Assembly: GCF_000875775.1 (NCBI RefSeq)
Contig: NZ_CP010868.1
Coordinates: 372,001-436,000, forward strand
DNA: 64,000 nt
Source of the DNA: Nitrosopumilus piranensis
GTDB taxonomy: Archaea; Thermoproteota; Nitrososphaeria; Nitrososphaerales; Nitrosopumilaceae
Direction of reading: 5' to 3'
This document shows positions 24,757 to 32,784 of this stretch, one piece after another. The translations under genes were made by a program, and so were the position numbers. The notes beneath the pieces were generated by a model, which saw nothing but the letters and a program-made list of their open reading frames with translations, was not told where the DNA came from and did not search any database. Each line of letters begins with the position of its first letter. Positions within the stretch are counted from its first letter, which is position 1.

Positions 24757-26247
24757 ATGGATAAATGGGCTGACTATCTAATTTCTGAGGTCAGTTATGA
24801 TACACAACACTTGATTTCGATTGCTATTAGACATAGAGATACAGATCAAGGCATAACTAAAGGAAAACCTATTGATCGACTTGCTATTTCATCTGATATA
24901 AAAAATGGTATTTCTTATGTAACAATTTACAGTACAAAAAACTCTTGGAAAAAAGGACACAAAATTCAAACCTTTTCAATAGATGGTGAACCATTTTTAC
25001 GAATTGATGGAAACAAAGTCAAATTAGATTATTTAGGCGATCTACCTAATGTGTCTAATCTGGGATTGCTTGAACCAGAATTAGCACCAGAACCTGTTGT
25101 TGAACAAGAAAAAATTCCAGAACCACCTCCACCAAGTCCTAGAGGTTCATTACCAAAAGAATCTGTAGAAGAGCTTCCTCAGGAACTTGATTTAGCACCA
25201 GAACCTGTTGTTGAACAAGAAAAAATTCCAGAACCACCTCCACCAAGTCCTAGAGGTTCATTACCAAAAGAATCTGTAGAAGAGCTTCCTCAGGAACTTG
25301 ATTTAGCACCAGAACCTGTTGTTGAACAAGAAAAAATTCCAGAGATAAAAGAGGAAGAAGCTACTCCTGAACAACTAGCTAGATTCGAACAATTAGAAAA
25401 ACAAATTCAAGAATTAGAATCACGACCCAAACCTGAACCTGAAGAAGAAGCTACTCCTGAACAACTAGCTAGATTCGAACAATTAGAAAAACAAATTCAA
25501 GAATTAGAATCACGACCCAAACCTGAACCTGAAGAAGAAGCTACTCCTGAACAACTAGCTAGATTCGAACAATTAGAAAAACAAATTCAAGAATTAGAAT
25601 CACAGCCACCTCCACCAAATCCTAGAGGTTCATTACCAAAAGAATCTGCAAAAGAAGTTTTTGAAGAAATAGAACATGCTACAGAAGCAATTTATGAACC
25701 TGAAGAAGCTACTCCTAAACAATTTGCACAATTAGATGAACTTCAGAAACAAATTGATGAATTAGAAACAAAACTATCTAACAAGCCAATCCCTAAAATC
25801 AAATCTGAACCCAAAGAGGAACCTGAATCTGAACAAATTTCTGAAATTGATGATCTACAAGATCAAATTGATGAATTGGAAAATGAATTATTTTCAAAAT
25901 TGCATCCTCCATCTGATGAACCTACACAAGAACAGATTTCAAAAGTACATGAATTAGAAAAAGAAATTGAAAAATTGGAATCTGCAGATATTGAACATGA
26001 AATCATTCAAACATTACAAAAACAAAATAAAAAATTAGATGACATTGAGAAAAGGCTTGATAGTCATTCCAACAAAGTTTCTCTAAACTCCAATTCTCTT
26101 GAGGCTTATTGTGTTAAATGTAGAGCAAAGAGAAAAATCAAAAACCCTGAAGAAACAACTATGAAAAATGGAAGACCTGCCATGAAAGGATTTTGTTCTA
26201 TTTGTAATTGCAAAGTATTTCGTATTGTAAAAATGAAAAAGTCATAA
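24757..26247 (+). CDS. Repeat-rich coiled-coil protein with DUF3892-like N-terminus and zinc-ribbon C-terminus
   Basis: A 496-residue protein of three parts. Residues 1-95 (WADYLISEVSYDTQHLISIA, later YSTKNSWKKGHKIQTF) resemble the small DUF3892 domain. Residues 105-435 are low complexity: a proline-rich 37-residue repeat, then a 30-residue EEATPEQLARFEQLEKQ coiled-coil repeat, then degenerate copies. The C-terminus has CVKCRAKRKIK...CSICNCKVF, a DUF5679-type zinc ribbon. The repeats are near-identical at DNA level, so they expanded recently. It may bridge partners, as coiled coil and zinc ribbon suggest; function unknown. Confidence 0.85.
   Translation: MDKWADYLISEVSYDTQHLISIAIRHRDTDQGITKGKPIDRLAISSDIKNGISYVTIYSTKNSWKKGHKIQTFSIDGEPFLRIDGNKVKLDYLGDLPNVSNLGLLEPELAPEPVVEQEKIPEPPPPSPRGSLPKESVEELPQELDLAPEPVVEQEKIPEPPPPSPRGSLPKESVEELPQELDLAPEPVVEQEKIPEIKEEEATPEQLARFEQLEKQIQELESRPKPEPEEEATPEQLARFEQLEKQIQELESRPKPEPEEEATPEQLARFEQLEKQIQELESQPPPPNPRGSLPKESAKEVFEEIEHATEAIYEPEEATPKQFAQLDELQKQIDELETKLSNKPIPKIKSEPKEEPESEQISEIDDLQDQIDELENELFSKLHPPSDEPTQEQISKVHELEKEIEKLESADIEHEIIQTLQKQNKKLDDIEKRLDSHSNKVSLNSNSLEAYCVKCRAKRKIKNPEETTMKNGRPAMKGFCSICNCKVFRIVKMKKS
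25081..25341 (+). repeat. Tandem 111-bp coding repeat (two full copies plus part of a third)
   Basis: Units start at 25081, 25192 and 25303. The first two are identical over 111 bases by eye, and the third matches for about 39 bases before diverging. Each encodes 37 residues beginning LAPEPVVEQEKIPE. Confidence 0.9.
25351..25614 (+). repeat. Tandem 90-bp coding repeat (three copies)
   Basis: Units start at 25351, 25441 and 25531 with nearly identical DNA. Each encodes 30 residues with EQLARFEQLEKQIQELES. The third copy ends in the proline-rich segment of the other repeat family, so the two repeat types have recombined. Confidence 0.9.
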
Positions 26248-26256
26248 TTTTTAAAA

Positions 26257-26745
26257 CTACATTTGACCTGATTGCCATGCTTGGTTGAATTTCTTTATGG
26301 CTTCTTGATATGCCGTGATTGAATCATCTCCTGAGGTTTTAAGGAATTTTTCCCACTGATCATTAAATTTTTTGATTGATTCAATGTTGGTTTCTTTGAA
26401 TATGTTTTCAATCATTTTTGTTTGCTGTTTGATATATTCAGGACCAATTTCTTCCCAAGTACTTTCCCAACTTGAACTAACTTTTTTCAAAAGTTCTGCA
26501 TCTGACTCAACTGCTTTTTGACATGCATCATGATATGTCATTAAAGTCTCATTGGTGGCTTTTTGCCATTGTGCTAGAGATTCTTTCCATCCATTTAATG
26601 CAGAATTATATTCTTTCCAGGCTTTTTCAAACTCTGGTTTTTTTGAAGAAGATTTTGTTGTAGTTTTAGATTTTGTAGTTTTTGGTTTGGAAATTGTTTT
26701 TTTGACTGGCTTCTTTTTTGTTTTGGTTTTTTTCTTAATAGCCAT
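26257..26745 (-). CDS. Lysine-tailed phasin-like protein
   Basis: 162 residues. The first 35 are a highly basic Lys/Thr/Ser/Pro tail, which could bind DNA or RNA. The rest is a helical domain with tryptophans in pairs (EKAWKEYNSALNGWKESLAQ near 39, SSWESTWEEIG near 85, FNQAWQSGQ at the end) much like the phasin-like protein at 22469. Bacterial phasins with basic tails tether PHA granules to the chromosome; here this is inference. It is convergent with the coiled-coil repeat gene. Confidence 0.7.
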   Translation of the reverse strand: MAIKKKTKTKKKPVKKTISKPKTTKSKTTTKSSSKKPEFEKAWKEYNSALNGWKESLAQWQKATNETLMTYHDACQKAVESDAELLKKVSSSWESTWEEIGPEYIKQQTKMIENIFKETNIESIKKFNDQWEKFLKTSGDDSITAYQEAIKKFNQAWQSGQM

Positions 26746-26815
26746 ATGTTAGTTTAAAAATAGTAGATGTTAAATCTTTCAATAATTTTAAAATTTGAAA
26801 ATATTCAGATTGAAT

Positions 26816-26974
26816 TCATTTGAGTTCTGAGGCCTTAGTAAAAAATGTCATGTGTTCTTTATCCTTATTTTGAAACAATTTCAAGTGTTCTTTGCAAAGA
26901 TTTCTAGTTTCTCTAAAACTAATCTTTACTGTCTGAATTGCTTTTGATTTACATTCTGAAATACTACACTGCAT
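26816..26974 (-). CDS. Small zinc-finger-like protein (52 aa)
   Basis: ATG on the minus strand at 26974 opens a 52-residue frame ending TGA at 26816-26818. Cysteines at positions 3, 8 and 29 with histidine 32 (CSISEC then CKEH) make a likely zinc site, and the product is lysine-rich. It lies alone between the lysine-tailed phasin-like gene and the gene at 27047. Confidence 0.6.
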   Translation of the reverse strand: MQCSISECKSKAIQTVKISFRETRNLCKEHLKLFQNKDKEHMTFFTKASELK

Positions 26975-27015
26975 GATAATCAAATAATTGATAATTTCTT
27001 AATAAAACTTTGAAA

Positions 27016-27023
27016 TTATATAA
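27016..27023 (+). promoter_or_regulatory. TATA box before the gene at 27047
   Basis: TTATATAA lies about 27 bases before TTG at 27047, supporting that TTG as a leaderless start rather than ATG at 27068. Confidence 0.45.
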
Positions 27024-27046
27024 TTACCTACTACAGATTTTTATCA

Positions 27047-27277
27047 TTGAATTATGTGACAAAAATCATGAATGACGATGAGAAAGGAAAACGATTCTTA
27101 GAATTAATTGATGAGCAAAATAATGTTCAATGGAACATTGTTGCAAAACTGTCTGCGTTAATTTCATCAAAATGGAATTCAACTGAATTACAAAATGAAC
27201 TTGAGGAATTAGTTAACAAACACACTACAATCACAAAAGAGCTTAATAGTTTAGATGAAAATAGTAGTATCTTATAA
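27047..27277 (+). CDS. Hypothetical short helical protein
   Basis: A 76-residue acidic, helical product (MNDDEKGKRFLELIDEQNNV, then a coiled LQNELEELVNKHTTITKEL). No domain recognised. The last bases overlap the end of the convergent heme O synthase gene by six bases. Confidence 0.65.
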   Translation: MNYVTKIMNDDEKGKRFLELIDEQNNVQWNIVAKLSALISSKWNSTELQNELEELVNKHTTITKELNSLDENSSIL

Positions 27278-28204
27278 TGCAGAATCAACCATTAATGCAA
27301 TAAACAATACTGCCAAATATGGACTAGAAAATTTAAACAAAGTCCATGATGCCTTTTCCATAGGTTTTACAATTACCCATATTGATAATGCAATCATCAA
27401 AGCACCTGATGCAATTGCAGTCCATAGATAAACTCCTCCTACCATCTCCTCTCCACTTTGAGTGGTTATGAAAAATGGTGCAATTGAAAATAATACCATA
27501 ACTACTGTTGATCCAGCTATTGCTCTTGCAGATGTTTTTTCTGATTGTACTGCTGTCAGCATTGGAACATTTACTTTATTGTAATCATCTTTGAAATGTA
27601 ATGTTAGTGCCCAAATATGCATTGGAATCCAAATGAAAACTAATCCTGCCATTGCAAGTCCCATAGTCCACAAGTCTGACATTGTTACTGCAACCCATCC
27701 AATCATTGGTGGTGAACCACCACATAATCCTCCTAAAATTATGTTAGTCCTTGAATTTCGTTTTAATGCATAAGAGTAAACAAGAACATTGTTTAGTAAT
27801 CCAAATGCTATGAATGCAGTTGCCCATGTTCCTTGTTCTAATGTGGTTGTAAATGAAATTCCAAATGCTAATACCAGTGAAATTCCAGCTAATGCTAATC
27901 CAAAATTTCGTGCTTTGACTGCAGGATAAATCCTTTTTGATGGAAGTGGTCTACCTTTTGTTCTTTCCATAATTGCATCGATATCTCTATCGTGATAATT
28001 TGTCAAAGTATTAGCTGCAGCAGAACCTGCAGCAACTGAAAATAACATTAGTGCCCATGTTGATGGGGCAATTTCAATCCCGTAAATATTAGATGCTGTT
28101 AAAGCAGCTCCAAATGCAGTAAATACCAACAAGTACCAAATTTTGGGCTTTGTTAACTCATAGTATACTGCAACCCTGGATTCTGACTTTTGTTTCTGCA
28201 ACAT
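27272..28204 (-). CDS. ctaB: Protoheme IX farnesyltransferase (heme O synthase)
   Basis: A polytopic membrane UbiA-family prenyltransferase that makes heme O, on the way to heme A for terminal oxidases. The first aspartate-rich motif NYHDRDIDAIMERTKGRPLP is near residues 69-88, ELTKPKIWYLLVFTAFGAAL at the N-terminus, and the second motif region HFKDDYNKVNVPML is near 202. Eight or so hydrophobic helices are visible. It starts at the stop of the Lrp gene, forming a two-gene unit. Confidence 0.94.
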   Translation of the reverse strand: MLQKQKSESRVAVYYELTKPKIWYLLVFTAFGAALTASNIYGIEIAPSTWALMLFSVAAGSAAANTLTNYHDRDIDAIMERTKGRPLPSKRIYPAVKARNFGLALAGISLVLAFGISFTTTLEQGTWATAFIAFGLLNNVLVYSYALKRNSRTNIILGGLCGGSPPMIGWVAVTMSDLWTMGLAMAGLVFIWIPMHIWALTLHFKDDYNKVNVPMLTAVQSEKTSARAIAGSTVVMVLFSIAPFFITTQSGEEMVGGVYLWTAIASGALMIALSIWVIVKPMEKASWTLFKFSSPYLAVLFIALMVDSAL

Positions 28205-28671
28205 TAATCACTATCCTTTGATGGCATATATGGCATTGCTTTGGCACGTGATTTCATCTCAATAAACGACTCTGAAGACTGAATGCCTTCAATCCTTCCA
28301 ATTCTCTCTGAGACCATTTTATGCATCTGATCCAATGATTTTGAATACATTGTAACAAGAATATCAAATCTTCCAGTAACTTCTGCCACTTCTCTTACTC
28401 CGTCAATCTTGAATAATTCTGAAATTATATGATCACGTTTTTTTGTGTCCATATTGATTCCAGTTAATGCTTTAACATTGTATCCCAACTCAGCATCATT
28501 TACAACAATTGTAAATCGTTCAATTAATTTTCTTTTTACTAATCTTTTGATTCTTGAATATACTACTGATGAGTTTACATTGATTTTTTTTGATAAACGT
28601 GGAACTGAAATAGATGCATCGTTAGATAATTCTGATAAAATCTGAAGATCTAGATCGTCTACTTTTGCCGT
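28204..28671 (-). CDS. Lrp/AsnC-family transcription regulator with an abnormal start
   Basis: The frame gives a full Lrp protein: an N-terminal HTH (VDDLDLQILSELSNDASISV and SVVYSRIKRLVKRKLIERF) and a RAM/ligand domain (TGINMDTKKRDHIISELFKI and VTGRFDILVTMYSKSL). No ATG, GTG or TTG precedes the HTH in frame after the TAG at 28672-28674. The first codon after that stop is ACG (28671). GTG at 28680 would fit the TATA spacing but is followed by TTT and the TAG. Shorter calls from the internal TTG would remove the whole HTH. It precedes ctaB directly. Confidence 0.8.
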   Translation of the reverse strand, partial: TAKVDDLDLQILSELSNDASISVPRLSKKINVNSSVVYSRIKRLVKRKLIERFTIVVNDAELGYNVKALTGINMDTKKRDHIISELFKIDGVREVAEVTGRFDILVTMYSKSLDQMHKMVSERIGRIEGIQSSESFIEMKSRAKAMPYMPSKDSD

Positions 28672-28704
28672 CTAAAACACCTGAGTCGTTCTAGATTTCT
28701 GGTT

Positions 28705-28713
28705 CTTATAAAG
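28705..28713 (-). promoter_or_regulatory. TATA box of the Lrp-ctaB unit
   Basis: On the minus strand this reads CTTTATAAG. An mRNA start about 26 bases downstream falls near 28683, a few bases before the GTG at 28680 and the ACG at 28671. Confidence 0.5.
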
Positions 28714-28741
28714 TTATTATTGAAAAAATTGCAAAAAAAAT

Positions 28742-29818
28742 CTAAATCTTGCCCTTTTTGTATAACATTTCAGCTAATAACACTGCGCCTTTTGCTGAAC
28801 CCATTTTTTTGTTATGTGAAAACAGCATGTATTTTAGTCCCTTGTCAAACAATTCTTCTTTTTCAACTCTACCAATCGTTGTGGTCATTCCATCACCAAC
28901 TTCTCTTTCCATTCTTGGTTGAGGTCTTGTTGGATCTTCATGGAATGCATAGTATTCTTTTGGAGCTGAAGGTAACCCTTCTACTGATATTTCTTTATTG
29001 TAATTATTGTAAAGCTCTTTTGCTTTTGCTGGGTCAATATATTCAGTAGTTTCAACAAAGACTGATTCTGTATGTCCATCAATTACTGGAACTCTAGTAC
29101 ATGTGCAGCTAACTCTAATGTCTGCATCTTCAATTTTACCGTCTTTGAGTTTTCCAAGAATTTTTCTTGTTTCTAACCTTACTTTGCCTTCCTCTTTTGG
29201 AATGTAAGGCAAGATATTATCTGTAATTCCCATTGCAGAAACCCCTGACTTTCCACCACCTGAAATTGCTTGCATTGAAGTCATCATGACTTTTTTTGCA
29301 CCATATTTTTCAAGTAATGGTTTTAGTGTAATTGCTAAACCTGTAGTTGTACAGTTTGGTAGTGGTGCTACAAATCCTTTCCAGTTACGGTTTTTCTTTT
29401 GAGTCTCAAGCAGTTCAGCCTGCTCATCGTTTACACCTGGAATAAGAATTGGAACATCTTCTTCGTATCTGTATGCAGAACTAGTTGAAACTACCGGTAA
29501 TTCTGCTGCCATTTTGGTTTCAATGTCTCTTGCAGCTTGAGATTCAACTGCTGAAAATATTAGATCTAACTGTGATGTATCAAGCTCGTCAATTCTTTTA
29601 ACAGTCATTTCTTTGATATAATCTGGGATCTCGCCGCCAACATCCCACATGATAATTCCACCTTCGTTTCTGATAGCATCAAGATACTTTTTGCCTGCAG
29701 AACGCTCAGAAGCTGCAATTTGGGTTACCTCAAACCATGGGTGGTTATTCAAAGACTGTACGAATTCTTGTCCTACAGAACCTGTGACTCCTATTATTGC
29801 AACTCTTTTCTTCTCCAT
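28742..29818 (-). CDS. Aspartate-semialdehyde dehydrogenase or malonyl/succinyl-CoA reductase
   Basis: A 358-residue Rossmann-type dehydrogenase: nucleotide loop VAIIGVTGSVGQEFVQ at residues 6-21, the catalytic cysteine in PLPNCTTTGLAITLKPL near 154, and the core SMQAISGGGKSGVSAMG near 182. The family is aspartate-semialdehyde dehydrogenase, but in archaea with the hydroxypropionate-hydroxybutyrate cycle close homologues act as malonyl-CoA or succinyl-CoA reductases. Sequence alone does not decide; no lysine or threonine synthesis genes are beside it. Stands alone with its own upstream region. Confidence 0.85.
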   Translation of the reverse strand: MEKKRVAIIGVTGSVGQEFVQSLNNHPWFEVTQIAASERSAGKKYLDAIRNEGGIIMWDVGGEIPDYIKEMTVKRIDELDTSQLDLIFSAVESQAARDIETKMAAELPVVSTSSAYRYEEDVPILIPGVNDEQAELLETQKKNRNWKGFVAPLPNCTTTGLAITLKPLLEKYGAKKVMMTSMQAISGGGKSGVSAMGITDNILPYIPKEEGKVRLETRKILGKLKDGKIEDADIRVSCTCTRVPVIDGHTESVFVETTEYIDPAKAKELYNNYNKEISVEGLPSAPKEYYAFHEDPTRPQPRMEREVGDGMTTTIGRVEKEELFDKGLKYMLFSHNKKMGSAKGAVLLAEMLYKKGKI

Positions 29819-29901
29819 GAATTAACTACTGATCGGTTTCAATTAATAATCGTTATTCAAATTACCAAAAGATACTATATCGCCTGTTCCTATTTTGTAA
29901 T

Positions 29902-30980
29902 GTGAAAATTCGGACAAAAACAAGCATTACTGAACATCACCCAATATCTCATGGAGGTAGATTTTCTGGAGGAAATCGCCATATTGATGTCTTAGATTTT
30001 AGCTCAAATACTAGTCCTGCCGGTATGCCCTCTTCTGTAAAATCTGCTATGAAAAAAAGACTGGATGAAATGGGACATTACCCTGATACAGATTCCATCA
30101 ATTTACTCTCTAGCCTCAAAAAATACACTAGATTATCAGACTCTCACATAGTTGTTGGCAATGGCGCAATTGAGATACTCTATAATTTTTGCAATACCTT
30201 TTTGTCTAAAAAACGTGTTTTAATTCCAACTCCGACTTTTAGTGAATACGAATCTGCATCAAAACTTGCTGATTGTAAATTTACTTTTTTTAAAACAATG
30301 GATCTTTCTAAAAACCTAGATTCATTTATTTTACAAATCCCTACTAATGGATGTGTCTTTGTATGCAATCCAAATAATCCTACTGGAACTATACTACCAA
30401 AAAAACAATTAATAAAAATAATTTCATCTGCAAAAAATAAATCTTGTCTTGTGTTTGTTGATGAATGCTTTATTGAATTAGTTCCTGAATCAAATCAATC
30501 TATAATAAATTTAGTAAAAAAATATGATAATCTCTTTGTTCTAAGATCACTAACAAAATCATATGGATTGGCAGGAATTAGAATTGGATATGGTATAGGT
30601 TCGAAAACAATTATTGAAATTCTAAAAAAATAAAAATTCCTTGGAGTGTAAATGCATTAGCTCAAGAAGCAGGAATTATGGCAATTAAAAATAAATCTCA
30701 TCTAATAAAATCAAAATCAATTATTAAGAAAGAATCAAATTTTCTAAAAAAGAAAATCGCTGAAATTCCTGGTTTTGAATGCTATAATTCAGCAACAAAT
30801 TTTGTTTTAATAAAAACAAAACAAGATTCAACAAAAATTCAAAAAAAATTACTAAAACATAAAATATTGATTCGTGATTGTAAAAATTTCCGTGGATTAA
30901 ACAATCACTATATTAGAATTGCAATAAAGTCTCATAAAGATAATCTAAAACTTGTAAATGCAATAGAGGCAATTGCATGA
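29902..30980 (+). pseudogene. cobD: Cobalamin-cluster aminotransferase (threonine-phosphate decarboxylase/HisC-like), frameshifted
   Basis: A fold-type I PLP enzyme: FSSNTSPAGMPSSVK near 34, NPNNPTGT near 156, VDECFIELVP near 188 and the PLP lysine in RSLTKSYGLAGIRIGYG near 213. The frame from 29902 stops at 30631-30633 and the second half resumes in another frame, where a separate call from 30678 begins. Adding one A to the A7 run at 30624-30630 gives one protein of about 359 residues through to TGA at 30978-30980. Adjacent CobQ, CbiB, CobS and CobY point to L-threonine-phosphate decarboxylase, giving the aminopropanol arm. Either real decay or an assembly error. Confidence 0.85.
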
Positions 30981-31816
30981 AGTCTTTAATGATTCAGGGT
31001 ACATCATCAGGTGCTGGAAAAACAACATTGGTTGCAGCACTGTGTAGGATCTTTGAACAAAAAGGATACCTTGTGGCTCCGTTCAAATCTCAAAACATGT
31101 CGAATTTTGGTTATGCCACGCCTGATTTTGAGATTTCTCGTGCCCAAGCAATCCAAGCCATTGCTGCAAGATGCCCAATCGAGCCTGATTTGAACCCAAT
31201 TATGCTTAAACCACTGGGAAATTACTATAGTGCAGTCTACCTTAATGGAAAATATTACATGAAAATGCATGCAAAAGATTACTATGCAAAATTTGTAAAA
31301 TCAAAAGGCATCAAAGCAGCTACTACTTCATTATCAAAACTGCAAAAAAATTATGAGCTAGTAATTTTAGAAGGTGCAGGTTCTCCCGCTGAAATCAACT
31401 TACAAAAATATGACATTGCAAATATGCAAATTGCTCAAAAAGCAAATGCATCTGTGTTATTGGTTTCAGATATTGATAAAGGTGGATCATTTGCAAGTTT
31501 GATAGGGACCATGGACTTAATTGAAAAAAAATATCAAAAATTGGTAAAGGGATTCATATTAAATAAATTCAGAGGAGACATTGATGTTCTAAAGCCAGGT
31601 TTTAGAAAAATAAAACAGCTTACCAAAATTCCTGTAATTGGAACCATTCCTATGATGAAAATGAATCTACCTGAAGAAGATTCACTTAATGCTAAAGCAA
31701 AACAAATTGCATGGACCAAAAACAATATTTCAAAAATTGATAAAGAATTAGATAAACTTGCAAAAGTTGTAAAAAATAACTTAGATATCAAAGTAATTGA
31801 GAGGATGATAAAATGA
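30977..31816 (+). CDS. cobQ: Cobyric acid synthase, short form lacking the glutamine amidotransferase domain
   Basis: The N-terminal synthetase domain is clear: P-loop IQGTSSGAGKTTLVAALCRI at residues 5-24, then PFKSQNMSNFGY near 36, LEGAGSPAEINL near 131 and VSDIDKGGSFASLIGT near 165. Normal CobQ is about 480-500 residues with a C-terminal GATase; this one ends at 279 after a helical tail. The next gene (cbiB) overlaps its end, so there is no room for the missing domain. It may amidate with free ammonia or use a separate glutaminase. Confidence 0.88.
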   Translation: MKSLMIQGTSSGAGKTTLVAALCRIFEQKGYLVAPFKSQNMSNFGYATPDFEISRAQAIQAIAARCPIEPDLNPIMLKPLGNYYSAVYLNGKYYMKMHAKDYYAKFVKSKGIKAATTSLSKLQKNYELVILEGAGSPAEINLQKYDIANMQIAQKANASVLLVSDIDKGGSFASLIGTMDLIEKKYQKLVKGFILNKFRGDIDVLKPGFRKIKQLTKIPVIGTIPMMKMNLPEEDSLNAKAKQIAWTKNNISKIDKELDKLAKVVKNNLDIKVIERMIK

Positions 31817-32784
31817 TTTTAGAATCTTTGATAGTTGTAGGATTTGCATTGATACTTGATCTCGTATTTGGTGATCCCAAGAATAAATATCATCCAACTG
31901 CTTGGATAGGTGAACTTGTTGCCAAATTAACCCCACTTGGACAAAATCCAAATCAAAAAATTGAAAGACTAGGTGGAATATTTGTAGTTAGTATTCCTAT
32001 AGGAATTACTGTTACATTACTATTGATATTAGATTTTGGTATTTCATTTCTTACAACTGATTGGATAACGTTGATAGTTTCAGTTTTGATTGGTATCTTG
32101 CTACTAAAGACTACTATTGCAATAAAAGGGATGGAACACTATGCAATGGCCGTAGTTGAATCTCTTGAGATGGATAATCTAGATTCTGCCAGAACAAATC
32201 TCTCTATGATTGTTAAACGAAAAACTTCCAATTTAGATAAAAATCACATAATTTCAGGCGTACTTGAAAGCGTAAGTGAAAATACAGTAGATGGGATTAC
32301 TGGTCCTCTGTTTTATTATGCAATTTTTGGACTTCCTGGAGCATTTGTGTATAGAATAATTAATACTGCTGACTCTATGATAGGATATAAAACAGATATT
32401 TTCAAAAATTTGGGCTGGTTTGCAGCTACATGTGATACTGTATTAAATTACATTCCATCAAGACTTACTGGATTTGTAATGATCATTTCGGCTGCTGTTT
32501 TACAACATAATTGGAAAGCGTCTTACAAGATAATGATTCGTGATGGGAAAAAAACCGAGAGCCCTAATGCAGGATATCCTATGGCTGCATTAGCAGGAGC
32601 ACTTGGTACAAAATTTGAAAAAATAAATCATTACAAATTAGGTAATGGGGAAATTACTCTCACAAAAGAACATGTTATCTCTGCAATATCTATGATGAAA
32701 TTAACTTCAATTCTTTTCTTTGGAATTGTAATTATTCCAATCATTTCTGTTTTAACATTAATTGGATGGTGGATTCATGCTTAA
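31813..32784 (+). CDS. cbiB: Adenosylcobinamide-phosphate synthase CbiB
   Basis: Membrane enzyme that attaches aminopropanol (or its phosphate) to adenosylcobyric acid. The 323 residues have several hydrophobic helices, the N-terminal DLVFGDPKNKYHPTAWIG motif, and further conserved SGVLESVSENTVDGITGPL near 155 and NTADSMIGYKTD near 185. It overlaps cobQ by four bases and cobS by eight in a compact operon. Confidence 0.95.
   Translation: MILESLIVVGFALILDLVFGDPKNKYHPTAWIGELVAKLTPLGQNPNQKIERLGGIFVVSIPIGITVTLLLILDFGISFLTTDWITLIVSVLIGILLLKTTIAIKGMEHYAMAVVESLEMDNLDSARTNLSMIVKRKTSNLDKNHIISGVLESVSENTVDGITGPLFYYAIFGLPGAFVYRIINTADSMIGYKTDIFKNLGWFAATCDTVLNYIPSRLTGFVMIISAAVLQHNWKASYKIMIRDGKKTESPNAGYPMAALAGALGTKFEKINHYKLGNGEITLTKEHVISAISMMKLTSILFFGIVIIPIISVLTLIGWWIHA

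Noticed and set aside
28204-28488. Lrp gene starting at the internal TTG (28488)
   Set aside because: This would remove a complete HTH encoded directly upstream in the same frame.
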